A stretch of 64,000 nucleotides of DNA from contig JAVIAB010000159.1 of assembly GCA_032433765.1 (NCBI GenBank), forward strand, positions 59,682,043-59,746,042. Reading direction: 5' to 3'. Positions within the stretch are counted from its first letter, which is position 1. Every line of letters starts with the position of its first letter. This document shows, in pieces, positions 9,930-19,090 of the stretch. The notes beneath the pieces are model-generated. The model was not told where the DNA came from and did no database searches. It saw only the letters and a list, made by a program, of their open reading frames with translations. The translations under genes were made by a program, and so were the position numbers. This stretch comes from Megaustenia siamemsis (Eukaryota > Mollusca > Gastropoda > Stylommatophora > Ariophantidae).

Positions 9930-10700
9930 CTTTTATGTGCTTTCAGTCTTTGTGTGTTCCCTCTATGTGCTTTCAGTCTTTGCATGTTTCCTCTTTGTGC
10001 TTTTGGATAGTGCATGTTCCCTGTTTGTGCTTTTAGATAGTGCATGTTCTCTCTTTGTGCTTTTAGATAGTGCATGTTTCCTCTATGTGCTTTTAGATAA
10101 TGCATGTTCTCTCTGTGTGCTTTTAGATAGTGCATGTTCCCTCTTTTTGCTTTTAGATAGTACATGTTCCCGCTTTTAGATAGTGCATGTTCTCTCTGTG
10201 TGCTTTTAGATAGTGCATGTTCTCTCTGTGTGCTTTTACATAATGCATGTTCCCTCTTTGTGCTTTTAGATAGTGCATGTTCCCTCTATGTGCTTTTAGA
10301 TAGTAGTGCATGTTCCCTCTTTGTGCTTTTAGATAAAGCATTTTCTCTCTGTGTACTTTTAGATAGTGCATGTTCCCTCGTTGTGCTTTTAGATAGTGCA
10401 TGTTCCCTCTTTGCGCTTTTAGATAGTGCATGTTCCCTCTATTTGCTTTTAGATAGTACATGTTCCCTCTATTTGCTTTTAGATAGTGCATGTTCCCTCT
10501 TTGCGCTTTTAGATAGTGCATGTTCCCTCTATTTGCTTTTAGATAGTACATGTTCCCTCTATTTGCTTTTAGATAGTGCATGTTCCCTCTTTGTGCTTTT
10601 AGATAGTACATGTTCACTCTGTGTGATTTTAGATAGTGCACGATCCCTCTATGTGTTTTTAGATGGTGCATGTTCCCTCTATGTGCTTCAAGTTTATTTG
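9930..10700. repeat. 30-bp minisatellite, about 25 copies
   Basis: Direct repeats of a 30-bp unit containing ttttagatagtgcatgttcc. The units are most regular from 10000 to 10660 and blur at the left edge. Open frames on both strands (repeats of LLDSACSLFV and YLKAQRGNMH) follow from the unit length being a multiple of three. Confidence 0.93.
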
Positions 10701-10892
10701 TATATGTCCCTTCCACTCAGTGTTTCAAGTGCGTGTGACTTCCTGCTATGTCCTCAGTCCGTGTGTGTGTTTCTTCTGTGTTTTCAACCATTCCATATAA
10801 CCTTATTGCATCCCGTGTACGTGTTTCCTTCTATGCAAGCTTCTTAAACATCTGTGTTTTTTATTATGTTTTTCTTCTACACGGATTCCTCT
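10701..10892. other. No gene recognised
   Basis: Pyrimidine-rich sequence, probably decayed edge units of the preceding minisatellite. Confidence 0.4.
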
Positions 10893-11096
10893 TTCGATCC
10901 CAACCGACGGCTTCCGGGTTCACCCAGCCTTAAATGGGTACCGGATTTTTTTTCTGGGAGAGTAAAGCAGCACTGGCGTAATGCTGACCACATTACCCCA
11001 AAAATCATGTGCTGAAGGTCTGTAAAATATAGGGTCACTAACACCATATTTCCCTATACGCCACTTGACGTGACGGGGGCACTTTACTTACTTTTT
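10893..11096 (+). mobile_element. SINE-A copy 5, head truncated
   Basis: Starts within the B box (ttcgatcccaacc) and keeps the body, the hairpin (one arm mutated to cacttgacgtg) and a ctttacttac tail. Confidence 0.92.
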
Positions 11097-11250
11097 TATG
11101 TACCTCTTGGTACTCCTCTTACATATTTTCTCAGTAAATTTTTTTGGTGTATTTCTTTCTACATGCTTTTCCCTAACCGTTCTTTCTGCATATGAACGCC
11201 CCTTCTTTATTTGACCTCCCTGCATGGAAGTCCTTTCGAAGCATAAATAA
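11097..11250. other. No gene recognised
   Basis: Spacer between two SINE-A copies in opposite orientation. Confidence 0.5.
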
Positions 11251-11260
11251 AAGGCTCTAT

Positions 11261-11521
11261 AAAGTAGTAAAGAACCCCCGTCACGCCAAGTGGCGTATTG
11301 CGAACTATGGTGTTAGTGACCCTATATTTTACAGACCTTCAGCATATGATTTTTGGGGTAATGTGGTCGGTATTACGCCCGTGCTGCTTTACTTTCCCAG
11401 AAAAAAAATCCGGTACCCATTTAAGGCTGGGTGAACCCGGAGGCCGTCGGTTGGGATCGAACCCTACCTCTTGTCCTTTGTAGTCCAGTTCACTGACCAC
11501 AGAGCTATCGCGGCTCCCTAT
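11261..11521 (-). mobile_element. SINE-A copy 6 with perfect TSD
   Basis: Near full-length reverse copy. The 10-mer aaggctctat at 11251-11260 is repeated exactly at 11522-11531. This fixes the element ends: a tail starting aaagtagtaaag and a head ending cgcggctccc. Confidence 0.95.
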
Positions 11522-11531
11522 AAGGCTCTAT

Positions 11532-11785
11532 TTTGTAACTTATTTAGCGTGGGCCTAAATTCGGCCATAGACACAAAAGTTGACATTCAAATTGTATAAG
11601 AAAAACCAAGGTAGTCCCGGTCGAGGCATTATGGGATCGGGTATCGTCAAAGGAGACAGGGTAAAATGATACTCATTGGGTAGTCAACTTTAGGTAAGAG
11701 ACCACACGATATGGTGAAATGTTCTGTTTTATATGTGAAGATAGTGGCTTGTCAAAGTTACAGCGTTAAGTAACAATATCGGTGT
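11532..11785. other. No gene recognised
   Basis: Non-repetitive sequence before the TTTAG array. No supported feature. Confidence 0.5.
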
Positions 11786-12385
11786 TTCGTTTAGTTTAGG
11801 TTAGTTTAGGTTAATTTAGTTTAGGTTAGTTTAGTTTAAGTTAGGTAAAGTGAAGTTAGTTTAGTTCAGTTTAGTTTAGTTTAGTTTAGTTTAATTTAGT
11901 TTAGCTTAGTTTAGTTTAGTTTAAGTTAGGTAAAGTGAAGTTAGTTTAGTTTAGTTTAGTTTAGTTTAGTTTAGGTTAATTTAGTTTAGGTTAGTTTAGT
12001 TTAAGTTAGTTTAGTTTAGTTTAGTTTAGGTTAATTTAGTTTAGGTTAGTTTAGTTTAAGTTAGGTAAAGTGAAGTTAGTTTAGTTCAGTTTAGTTTAGT
12101 TTAGTTTAATTTAGTTTAGCTTAGTTTAGTTTAGTTTAGTTTAGTTTAAGTTAGGTAAAGTGAAGTTAGTTTAGTTTAGTTTAGTTTAGTTTAGTTTAAG
12201 TTAGTTTAGTTTAATTTAGTTTAGCTTAGTTTAGTTTAGTTTAGTTTAGTTTAAGTTAGGTAAAGTGAAGTTAGTTTAGTTTAGTTTAGTTTAGTTTAGT
12301 TTAGTTTAGTTTAAGTTAGTTTAGTTTAGTTTAGTTTAATTTAATTTAGTTTAGTTTAGTTTAGTTTAGTTTAGTTTAGTTTAGT
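11786..12385. repeat. (TTTAG)n array with higher-order structure
   Basis: About 600 bp of gttta/tttag pentamers. Marked variant blocks (gttaggtaaagtgaagtta) recur about every 60-190 bp, so longer segments have been duplicated. The repeat is not TTAGGG. Confidence 0.93.
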
Positions 12386-12833
12386 TTCTTCTTCTTCTGC
12401 CTTTTTAGCTCCCAGTGGAGCATAGGTCTTCAACAAACACTTTCCAAGTCGTTCTGTCTCTTGCCATTCTTTTAAGATCATTCCATGTCTTCCCCATCAT
12501 CTTCATCTTTGCTTCGATCTGTCTTCTCCAAGAATTCCTTGGTTTTCCACTTTGTCTTTTACCTTGGGGATTCCAAAAAAGGGAATGTTGTGTAATACTC
12601 TCATGTTGGCTTCCGTAGTGTGTGTCCTATCCAGCGCCATCGTCTTCGCTGTATCTCTTTATCCACTGGTGTTTGACTGGTACATTTCCATAATTCTATG
12701 TTAGTGATTTTGCCTTGCCATTTCTATCCTTTTATTCTGCGTAAGCATCCATTAATGAAAGTCTGTATCTTCGTGATTGTCAATTTTGTTGTTCTCCATG
12801 TTTCACAGCCATATAATAGGACCGCCTTAACTT
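12386..12833 (-). mobile_element. LINE-e 3' end, inserted in the TTTAG array
   Basis: The minus strand matches the closing part of a LINE ORF2: a GCET segment, a lone RRRW block and a basic SPR/K-rich tail with internal stops. The 3' end is an AAGAAGAAG tail (cttcttcttctgcc on the plus strand). TTTAG units occur on both sides, so the LINE interrupted the array. Other copies lie near 15752, 17838 and 61840. Confidence 0.8.
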
Positions 12834-13120
12834 AGTTTAGTTTAGGTTAATTTATGTTAATTTAGGTTAGGTGAAGTTAGTCTAGTTTAGTTTAGCTTAA
12901 ATTATTTTAGTTTAGTATAGTTTAGTTTAGTTTAGAATAGTTTATTTTAGTTTAGAATAGTTCAGTTTAGTTTAGTTTACAATAGTTTAGTTTAAATTAG
13001 TTTGGTTCAGTTTAGTTTAGAATATTTTATTTTATTTCAGCTTTCAATTAAGTTTAGTATAGTTTAGTTTAATTCAACTTAGTTTAGTTTCGCAAAGTTA
13101 AGCTCATACTAGTTTAGTTT
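12834..13120. repeat. Decayed TTTAG array, right part
   Basis: Continuation of the pentamer array beyond LINE-e, with many point changes (tttagaatag, ttcagttta). Confidence 0.88.
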
Positions 13121-14395
13121 AGTCGACAGGTCACCTTCAGTACACAACAGACACATTCATAGAGCTCAGACTCACTTCTCAGCATGTTCCTCCGTGTGAA
13201 GCACACCCGCCACACACTGGCGAAAACACTGAAGATGGCCGCAGTTCAGGTGCACTAACTCCGTAACACCAGCGTCTGCCTTCACCCAAACCTCTTTAGT
13301 CGCCTCGCATGAGAAGCGTGGCAGGTGACGGTGGCTCTATTTTGTTCTCTACCGACCATGGTCAGGGCTCCGGCAGCCACACGATTGAATACCAGAGCAT
13401 CATTGAGTTGTGAGTTATTTGCGGGTCATCATCATTGAATTATTGAGTTATTTATGGGTCATCATCATTGCACTCCGAACATGTCCATAGGTGCTCAGAT
13501 CCCCTCCTCAGCAAGTCCTGCAGTGTCCAGCGACTGACGACTCCAGTTCTATGTTGGTTGATAAGTCTTCTTACACGCCCACTAAGTTTCTCGTTTCTGA
13601 CTGTGCCCATCTTAACTCCCATCTCTTTTATCCGAAGAAGTGACGTGGACTTAAGCATTGATGATGTTCACGCGAGTCATTGGTTGCCCGTCTTCAACAA
13701 CAGCACAGCTAGCCAACCTGTCCACTCTTTCATTTCTCCGTACTTCTTGATGTGCTGGGACGTAGACAAATGTGACCCCACGTATTTTTGACTTCTGCAA
13801 TGACTCTACTCATTGCCTGCGTATAGAGCCCGCCTCCACTTTTCTTATCATGCTCATCGAATCACTCAGTATACAGGCGTGGCTGTAGTCTTGTGACTCT
13901 AACCAGATGAATGCCTTGGTCACTGCCATCATCTCCATCGTCATGCTACTCGTGGTCATAATGTATGCACCACTTTCTTCTGTTACTATTCTGCCTGCCG
14001 AGCGTGCTGTAAATGCCCATCTGCTCCTTTTGTGTAATATTACGAATCCGTCTGTATAGATGACTGCATCTTTCTCATCGGTGTTATCCCAGAAGAGACC
14101 GTTGACCTCAGCACTGACCACGACTGAGTTCTGTTCCCTACATTTCCTGTAGAGTGTAACAATCCACGAGAATGTGCCCCTGAATGACGTAGGACCAGTA
14201 TCAACTCCTCGCCAACGTTGAGATTGGTAGACACATCTTTTGCTCGGCCCACCCATGATTTGCCTCTTTTTAGCCTGTCACCTTTTCCTGTGTTGAGCAC
14301 GTTGTTCAATAGATGCTCTTTATCTGCACTTATCTTCAGGTATGCTCGTGCCCTCCAATTCTTGACCCTGTCACCCATGCTTAGAAAGTCAAGAA
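13121..14395 (-). mobile_element. LINE-i 3' part with RNase H domain
   Basis: Read on the minus strand from 14395. A basic segment (KNWRARAYLKISADKEHLLN) leads into an RNase H domain at about 14060-13810. The acidic positions are visible in VIYTDGFVI, MTMEMMAVTKAF and ACILSDSMSMI. A C-terminal segment follows (13658-13452: GRVRRLINQHRTGVVSRWTL, then HLWTCSECNDDDP). The rest, to 13121, looks like a 3' untranslated region. The frame is broken by shifts and stops between these blocks. The RNase H domain separates this family from LINE-a, c and f. A 35-bp duplication (gggtcatcatcattg) lies at about 13410-13470. Confidence 0.82.
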
Positions 14396-14660
14396 GACAA
14401 CTCACTGCTACACAGGAAGTGCCCCTCGTACACCCCAAGATCTATCTATCTTTCGTTCGCCCGAAGTATTGTCTATATCTGCAATGTCGTTTCCTGTATA
14501 AATTTTACTGTCTTTTGTAATTCTTGCAGTGGCCCATATAGTTTTGTCTGTAGTACCTATGGGCCAATGGATTTTCCTTAGTCTACTATAATTTGTGCCT
14601 TGAAGTATGTGTTCAGCAGTCTGGGGCGCCTGTCCACACCCCAAGATAATGCGCATAGCT
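14396..14660 (-). mobile_element. LINE fragment with CGQ..TAEHIL motif
   Basis: The minus strand reads CGQAPQTAEHILQGTNYSRL, then HWPIGTTDKTIW. This is a C-terminal cysteine/histidine-type segment seen in RNase H-bearing LINE proteins. It lies upstream of the LINE-i RNase H block on the same strand, the wrong order for one element. It is therefore a separate or rearranged insertion. Confidence 0.7.
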
Positions 14661-14870
14661 TCATTCTGTATTTTCTCATCATATGCACTGACAGTAGTTT
14701 CATGCTTTTGTCAATTAATCACTTGTTGTGTATTCAAATGTGACTGGAAATTCCATCCCCGAGTTAAAAAACCCCTACCACAGCGGAGGCCTATATATGA
14801 ACACAGATGGTGGCGTATCACAGCTCTTTGTCACTGATACTTTAGTGCATCTGTTCTTTTGCACTTTTTC
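14661..14870. other. No gene recognised
   Basis: Spacer without recognised features. Confidence 0.5.
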
Positions 14871-15284
14871 CTGAATGTAAAATATACTTTCTTTTTCTCT
14901 CAAACATTTAAACTTACTTTTTCTCTTAAACATTGAAACTTTATTTTTCTCTTAAACATTCATATGTACTTTTTCTCTTAAACATTTAAACTTTTTTTTT
15001 CTCTTAAACATTTAAATTTTCTTTTTCTCTTAAACATTTAAACTTTCTTTCTCTCTTAAACATTTAAACTTACTTTTTCTCTTAAACATTCAAGCTAACT
15101 TTTTCTCTTTAACATTCTAAATGTATTTTTTATCTTAAACATTCAAACTTTCTTTTTCTCTTAAACATTCAAACTTACTTTTTTCCTTAAGCATTTACAC
15201 CATACTTTTTCTCTTAAATATTCCGACTTACTTTTTCTCTTAAACATCCAAACTTACTTTTTCTATTCTTCTTCCTCTTCTTTC
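14871..15284. repeat. 26-bp minisatellite, left block
   Basis: About 15 imperfect units containing tttttctcttaaacattt and a variable aaactta part. Confidence 0.9.
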
Positions 15285-15400
15285 CTTTATCATTTGACTT
15301 ACAGCGTTGAGGGGATATAAAATTTGCGGTCTTTTGCTCTTCTGTTCGCCTCTGCTGCTTCTAGTAATCAGTCGGATCATCTTTCACATTGTGATTAAAG
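15285..15400 (-). mobile_element. LINE-f 3' end splitting the 26-bp array
   Basis: Carries the reversed LINE-f end (cttctttccttta, cagcgttgaggggatataa, tttgcggtcttttgctcttc). Array units lie on both sides. Confidence 0.75.
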
Positions 15401-15751
15401 GTTAGATATTAACCTTTATAATTTTTCTATTAAACATTCAAATGTAATTTTTCTATTAAACATTCAAATGTACTTTTTCTATTAAACATTCAAATGTAAT
15501 TTTTCTATTAAACATTCAAATGTAATTTTTCTATTAAACATTTAAATGTAATTTTTCTATTAAACATTAAAATGTACTTTTTCTATTAAACATTCAAATG
15601 TACTTTTTCTATTAAACATTTAAACTTACTTTTTCTCTTAAACATTGAAACTTTCATTTTTTCTTAAACTTTCAGAGTTACTTTTTCTCTTAAACATTGA
15701 AACTTACTTTTTCTCTTAAACATTTAAACTTACTTTTTCTCTTTAAAAAAG
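15401..15751. repeat. 26-bp minisatellite, right block
   Basis: About 12 units. The left ones are of the tttttctattaaacattcaa type; the last ones return to the tctcttaaacatt type of the left block. Confidence 0.9.
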
Positions 15752-15970
15752 TGTTGTGTCTAACACAACAGGCCCTTCTTTGGAATCCCCAGGGGAAAAG
15801 ACAAAGAGGAAGACCAAGGAATTCTTGGAGAAGACAGAAGCAGAGATGAAGATGATGGGGAAGATATGGAAATGATCTTAAAAGAATGACAAAATACAGA
15901 ACGACTTGGAAAGTGTTTGTTGAAGACTTATGCTCCACTGGGAGCATAAAAGGTAGAAGAAGAAGAATAT
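15752..15970 (+). mobile_element. LINE-e 3' end fragment
   Basis: Matches the end of LINE-e (acacaacaggccc, aaagacaaagaggaagacca, tatgctccactgggagc) and ends in a gaagaagaag tail. Stops interrupt the frame. Confidence 0.82.
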
Positions 15971-15989
15971 TACTCTACTAATATTTCAT

Positions 15990-16072
15990 TCGTCTTCTTC
16001 TTTCCTTCCCCGTTTGCCTTTCAGCGTCGAGGGGAGATATAATTTGCGGTCTTTAGCTCTTCTCTTCTAGAG
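15990..16072 (-). mobile_element. LINE-f extreme 3' end
   Basis: Short reversed copy: cttctttccttcccc, gcctttcagcgtcgagggga and tttgcggtctttagctcttc. Confidence 0.7.
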
Positions 16073-16322
16073 CAACAACAACTTAAACGGTTGGGCCACC
16101 TGGTCAAAATGAATCCTCACCAATCACCATCAAGGGCGTTCTTCTCAACAATGATTGGAAAAAGACCAAGAGAAAGACCTCGAAGAAGATGGATAGATGC
16201 AGTGACAGAGACATGTAACAGCAAAGGAAAATCACTAATTCAGACAGTACGAGCAGCTCAAGAACGACAAATAATATAACCACGATACCTCTTCGGTATA
16301 AGTGAAAAGAGAAAAGAAGAAG
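16073..16322 (+). mobile_element. LINE-g C-terminal fragment
   Basis: Open for about 62 codons: LGHLVKMNPHQSPSRAFF, then GKRPRERPRRRWIDAVTETC and LIQTVRAAQERQII. This is the closing basic segment of a LINE ORF2. A reversed copy lies at 26210-26575. Confidence 0.8.
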
Positions 16323-16324
16323 AA

Positions 16325-16665
16325 AGAAGCTCTTCTCTTCGCCTCTGTTGCTGTTATGTTTCCTAGTGCTTCTAATATTCCGTCAATCCAACTTTTTCGT
16401 GGTCAGTCATTGTATCTGGTGTTCTCGGAAAGTTTATTGAAGGCCCGTTGTGTTGTATTTTAATCTTTCTGCCTTGTCACGTTGCCAAACCATTTCATCT
16501 GTTGTTTCTTGATATATTATACGACAGGGGATTATTTCTAACGTTTTTTTCTCAGTTTTTCATTTCTGATCTTGTCTCTCAGGCTGTTTCGTCTAACACG
16601 TCTCATCTCAGTAGAGGTTACTTTCCTTATTCTTCTAAAATATCATTGATGACTATTTAATTTAG
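16325..16665 (-). mobile_element. LINE-f 3' part fragment
   Basis: Reversed LINE-f sequence (gcctctgttgctgttatg, tttttcgtggtcagtc, ccttgtcacgttgccaaacc, tctgatcttgtctctcaggc). Aligns with 57550-57830. Confidence 0.75.
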
Positions 16666-17100
16666 GTAAAATAGTTTACTATTTGTGCTTTTGGTGCCAC
16701 AAATTGAAACCACTCCCATTAAATATCATTATCAACAATGAGAGGTATGTACCAGCTTAGGACATCTTCATCCAAAAACATGAACAATTTCAGAGATTCG
16801 AACTAAAATACGGATTTTAGATGTAAACAAACAGATGTGCAATGTGTTGATTGCTCTAGCCCGTATTCAGCGTACTTTTTACTCTCGTTTTATTGACACG
16901 GCATTTTTTATAACAAAGCGGGCGTTGACAACATTTTGTCCGACGCAAAATTGGGCCTTCCAGTTGGAGGGGTTTCCCAGAACGTGACGTCATATATTGA
17001 ACTGAAGCTTGTTAGAGATGTGTCACGGTATTCTATGAAACACTGAGTTGGAGTTCGCCCTGCAGAAATAGACTTGGGTTGAGGGAGTGTGTAAAGGTAG
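16666..17100. other. No gene recognised; CRE-like octamer
   Basis: Single-copy-looking sequence. It contains tgacgtca at 16985-16992, the consensus of a CREB/ATF site, but no linked gene, so its meaning is doubtful. Confidence 0.4.
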
Positions 17101-17102
17101 TG

Positions 17103-17160
17103 GTAAAGTACGAGACGTGAGTCAGCGTCTTAGCGGGAGAGTCATATCACCCATATGTGA
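17103..17160 (-). mobile_element. SINE-B 3' remnant
   Basis: Contains gtaaagtacgagacg, cagcgtcttagc and cacccatatgtg, the reversed second tRNA-like block and tail of SINE-B, diverged. Confidence 0.65.
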
Positions 17161-17189
17161 TGACTGGATCATCAATATCTATTTAAGTG

Positions 17190-17758
17190 AGCCTGAGAGA
17201 TGAAAAAAAAAACAGGACAAATCTTAAACAAGTGCAAGGCGTCAAATACTTGGACACAATAATAACATCGGATGGAAGATGCGCCACAGAAATAAAAAGC
17301 AGAAAAGTTCAGGCCAAAATAAAAATTAAGAAAATGAAATATATCTTATGCAACAAATCTGTGTCAATAGAAATGAGAAAGAGAGTTAATCGGTGCTATA
17401 TAGAACCAATTCTGACATATGGAAGCGAATCATGGACAGCAGACAAACAAATGAAAAGACGATTAGAGGCCACAGAGATGGGATTTCTCAGAAGAATGTT
17501 GAAAGTTCCCTGGACAGCTAAAAAGACCAATGAGGATGTTCTCAAAGAGGCCAACACAAAAAGGCAGCTCCTAAAAAACATCAGAAAGAAACAATCAACA
17601 TTTTTCAGGACGACAAAGACAGAAAATACTGGATAGTTTGATGTCATGGCATTGAAAACAGTCAATAACAAAACTGATACGATGCACTGTAGATATAAGA
17701 TTGTGGAAGGACATGATCGCCCACGCCAACCGGTATGGCACATGATGATGATGATGAG
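17190..17758 (+). mobile_element. LINE-a2 3' end fragment
   Basis: Open for about 149 codons: VKYLDTIITSDGRCATEI, MRKRVNRCYIEPILTYGSES, FLRRMLKVPWTAKKTNEDVL, NIRKKQSTFF. It is related to LINE-a but distinct. A deletion after QSTFF removes part of the HVMRRE-type region, and the frame then shifts. It ends in an atgatgatgatg tail after ccggtatggcaca. Confidence 0.87.
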
Positions 17759-17837
17759 AGATGAAATGGAAATACCCAACTTGTTGTAGATGAGCAAACC
17801 ATTTCATTTATTGTTTCTGTATTTAGTTTAGAATTAA

Positions 17838-18078
17838 TTCTTCTCTAGTTCTACCGTTCAGCTCCCTGTGGAGCATAGGTTTTCAACAAACACTTTCCAA
17901 GACGTTTTGTTTCTTGCTATTCTTTTAAGATCATTCCATGTCTTCCCCATCATCTTTATCTCTATTTCTATCTGTCTTCTCCGAGAATTCTTTGGTCTTC
18001 CTCTTTGTCTTTTCCCCTGGGGATTCCAAAAAAATGGCCTGTTGTGTAATACTCTAAGTTGGCTTCCGCAGTTTTAGA
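17838..18078 (-). mobile_element. LINE-e 3' end fragment
   Basis: Reversed copy matching 12386-12625 (ctgtggagcataggt, caacaaacactttccaag, tcttttaagatcattcca, cctggggattcca). Confidence 0.82.
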
Positions 18079-18300
18079 ATTAACTAAATGCCTAAATTCT
18101 TTTTTACATCTTTTCGATTCTGTCTCGTCAAAATTTCTTCAACTTCTCAAATCTATGGTGACTGGCTTCCTTGTATGTTTATTCGTGAGCAACCATGTTT
18201 GGCGCTGCTAGTACAAGATGGGACTAAATATAGTATATGATTTGTTTATAGTGTGTTCTGGTGAGTATAGGCACTGTCTATTTAAAGTAGAGTCAATAAA
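18079..18300. other. No gene recognised
   Basis: AT-rich spacer before a SINE-B remnant. Confidence 0.5.
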
Positions 18301-18382
18301 GATAAAGGTAAAGTACGAGACTTGAACCGGCGTCTTAGCACGCGAGTTTTCACCCATATGTGCTCGGCCACCTATCCAGAAA
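18301..18382 (-). mobile_element. SINE-B 3' remnant
   Basis: Reversed second tRNA-like block and tail: gataaaggtaaagtacgaga, cttgaaccggcgtcttagca, ctcggccacctatccaga. Confidence 0.8.
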
Positions 18383-18742
18383 GTCCTGTGTCCTTCCCAC
18401 TTCCCGGAGGACATTAATGATGTACGGCCGATCCATTGGTTGACCGTCCTCAAGAATAGCGCAGCTAGCCAACCTATCCGTTCTTTCATTTCCCCGTACT
18501 AATGCATGTCCTGGAGCGTAGACAGGCGTGGGTGTTGTCTTGTGACTCTAACCAGTTGAATGCCCTGGTCACTGCCATCACCTCCATCATCATGCTACTC
18601 GTGGTCATGACTTATGCACCACTGTCTTCCTTGACCATTCTGCCTGCCGAGCGTGCTGTAAATGCCCATGCACTTCTTTGGTGTCGTATTACAGATCCGT
18701 CTGTATAGATGACTGCATCTTTCTCATCGGTGTAGGAAAAGT
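18383..18742 (-). mobile_element. LINE-i RNase H fragment
   Basis: Aligns with 13660-14085. The minus strand retains VIYTDGSVIRHQRSAWAFTA, the first acidic motif of RNase H, and matches the later catalytic region at nucleotide level. It ends abruptly at about 18740 against LINE-f sequence. Confidence 0.8.
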
Positions 18743-18749
18743 AACCACT

Positions 18750-19090
18750 ATCGAGATGAAATGTGTTAGACGAATGGCAGGAAACACCCTGAGATGTGAA
18801 ATGGAGAACTGAGGACAAAGCTAGAAAAATATCCGTCATAGAATACATAAAGAAACAACGGATAAAATAGTTTGGTCACGTGAAAAGACAGAAAAATCAA
18901 AACACACCAGAAGAGGCTGTTACTAAACCTTACGAGAACACTAGACTCAAGGGCCGACCAAGAAAAAGATGGATTGGTGGTATATTAGAAGCATTAGAAA
19001 ACATAACAGGAAAAGTCAACAGGAAAAGAAGACCTCGAATAATATCTCTCTTCGATGATGAAAGGCAAATGAGGAATGTAAGAAGGACAG
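18750..19090 (+). mobile_element. LINE-f 3' end fragment
   Basis: Contains tcgagatgaaatgtgttaga, KKQRIK and FGHVKR after a stop, and LKGRPRKRWIGGILEALENI. Its purine-rich end (aggcaaatgaggaatgtaag) runs directly into the GGA array. Confidence 0.8.

Noticed and set aside
11786..12385. Telomere or subtelomere repeat
   Set aside because: The pentamer TTTAG is not a known animal telomere repeat and the array is interstitial.
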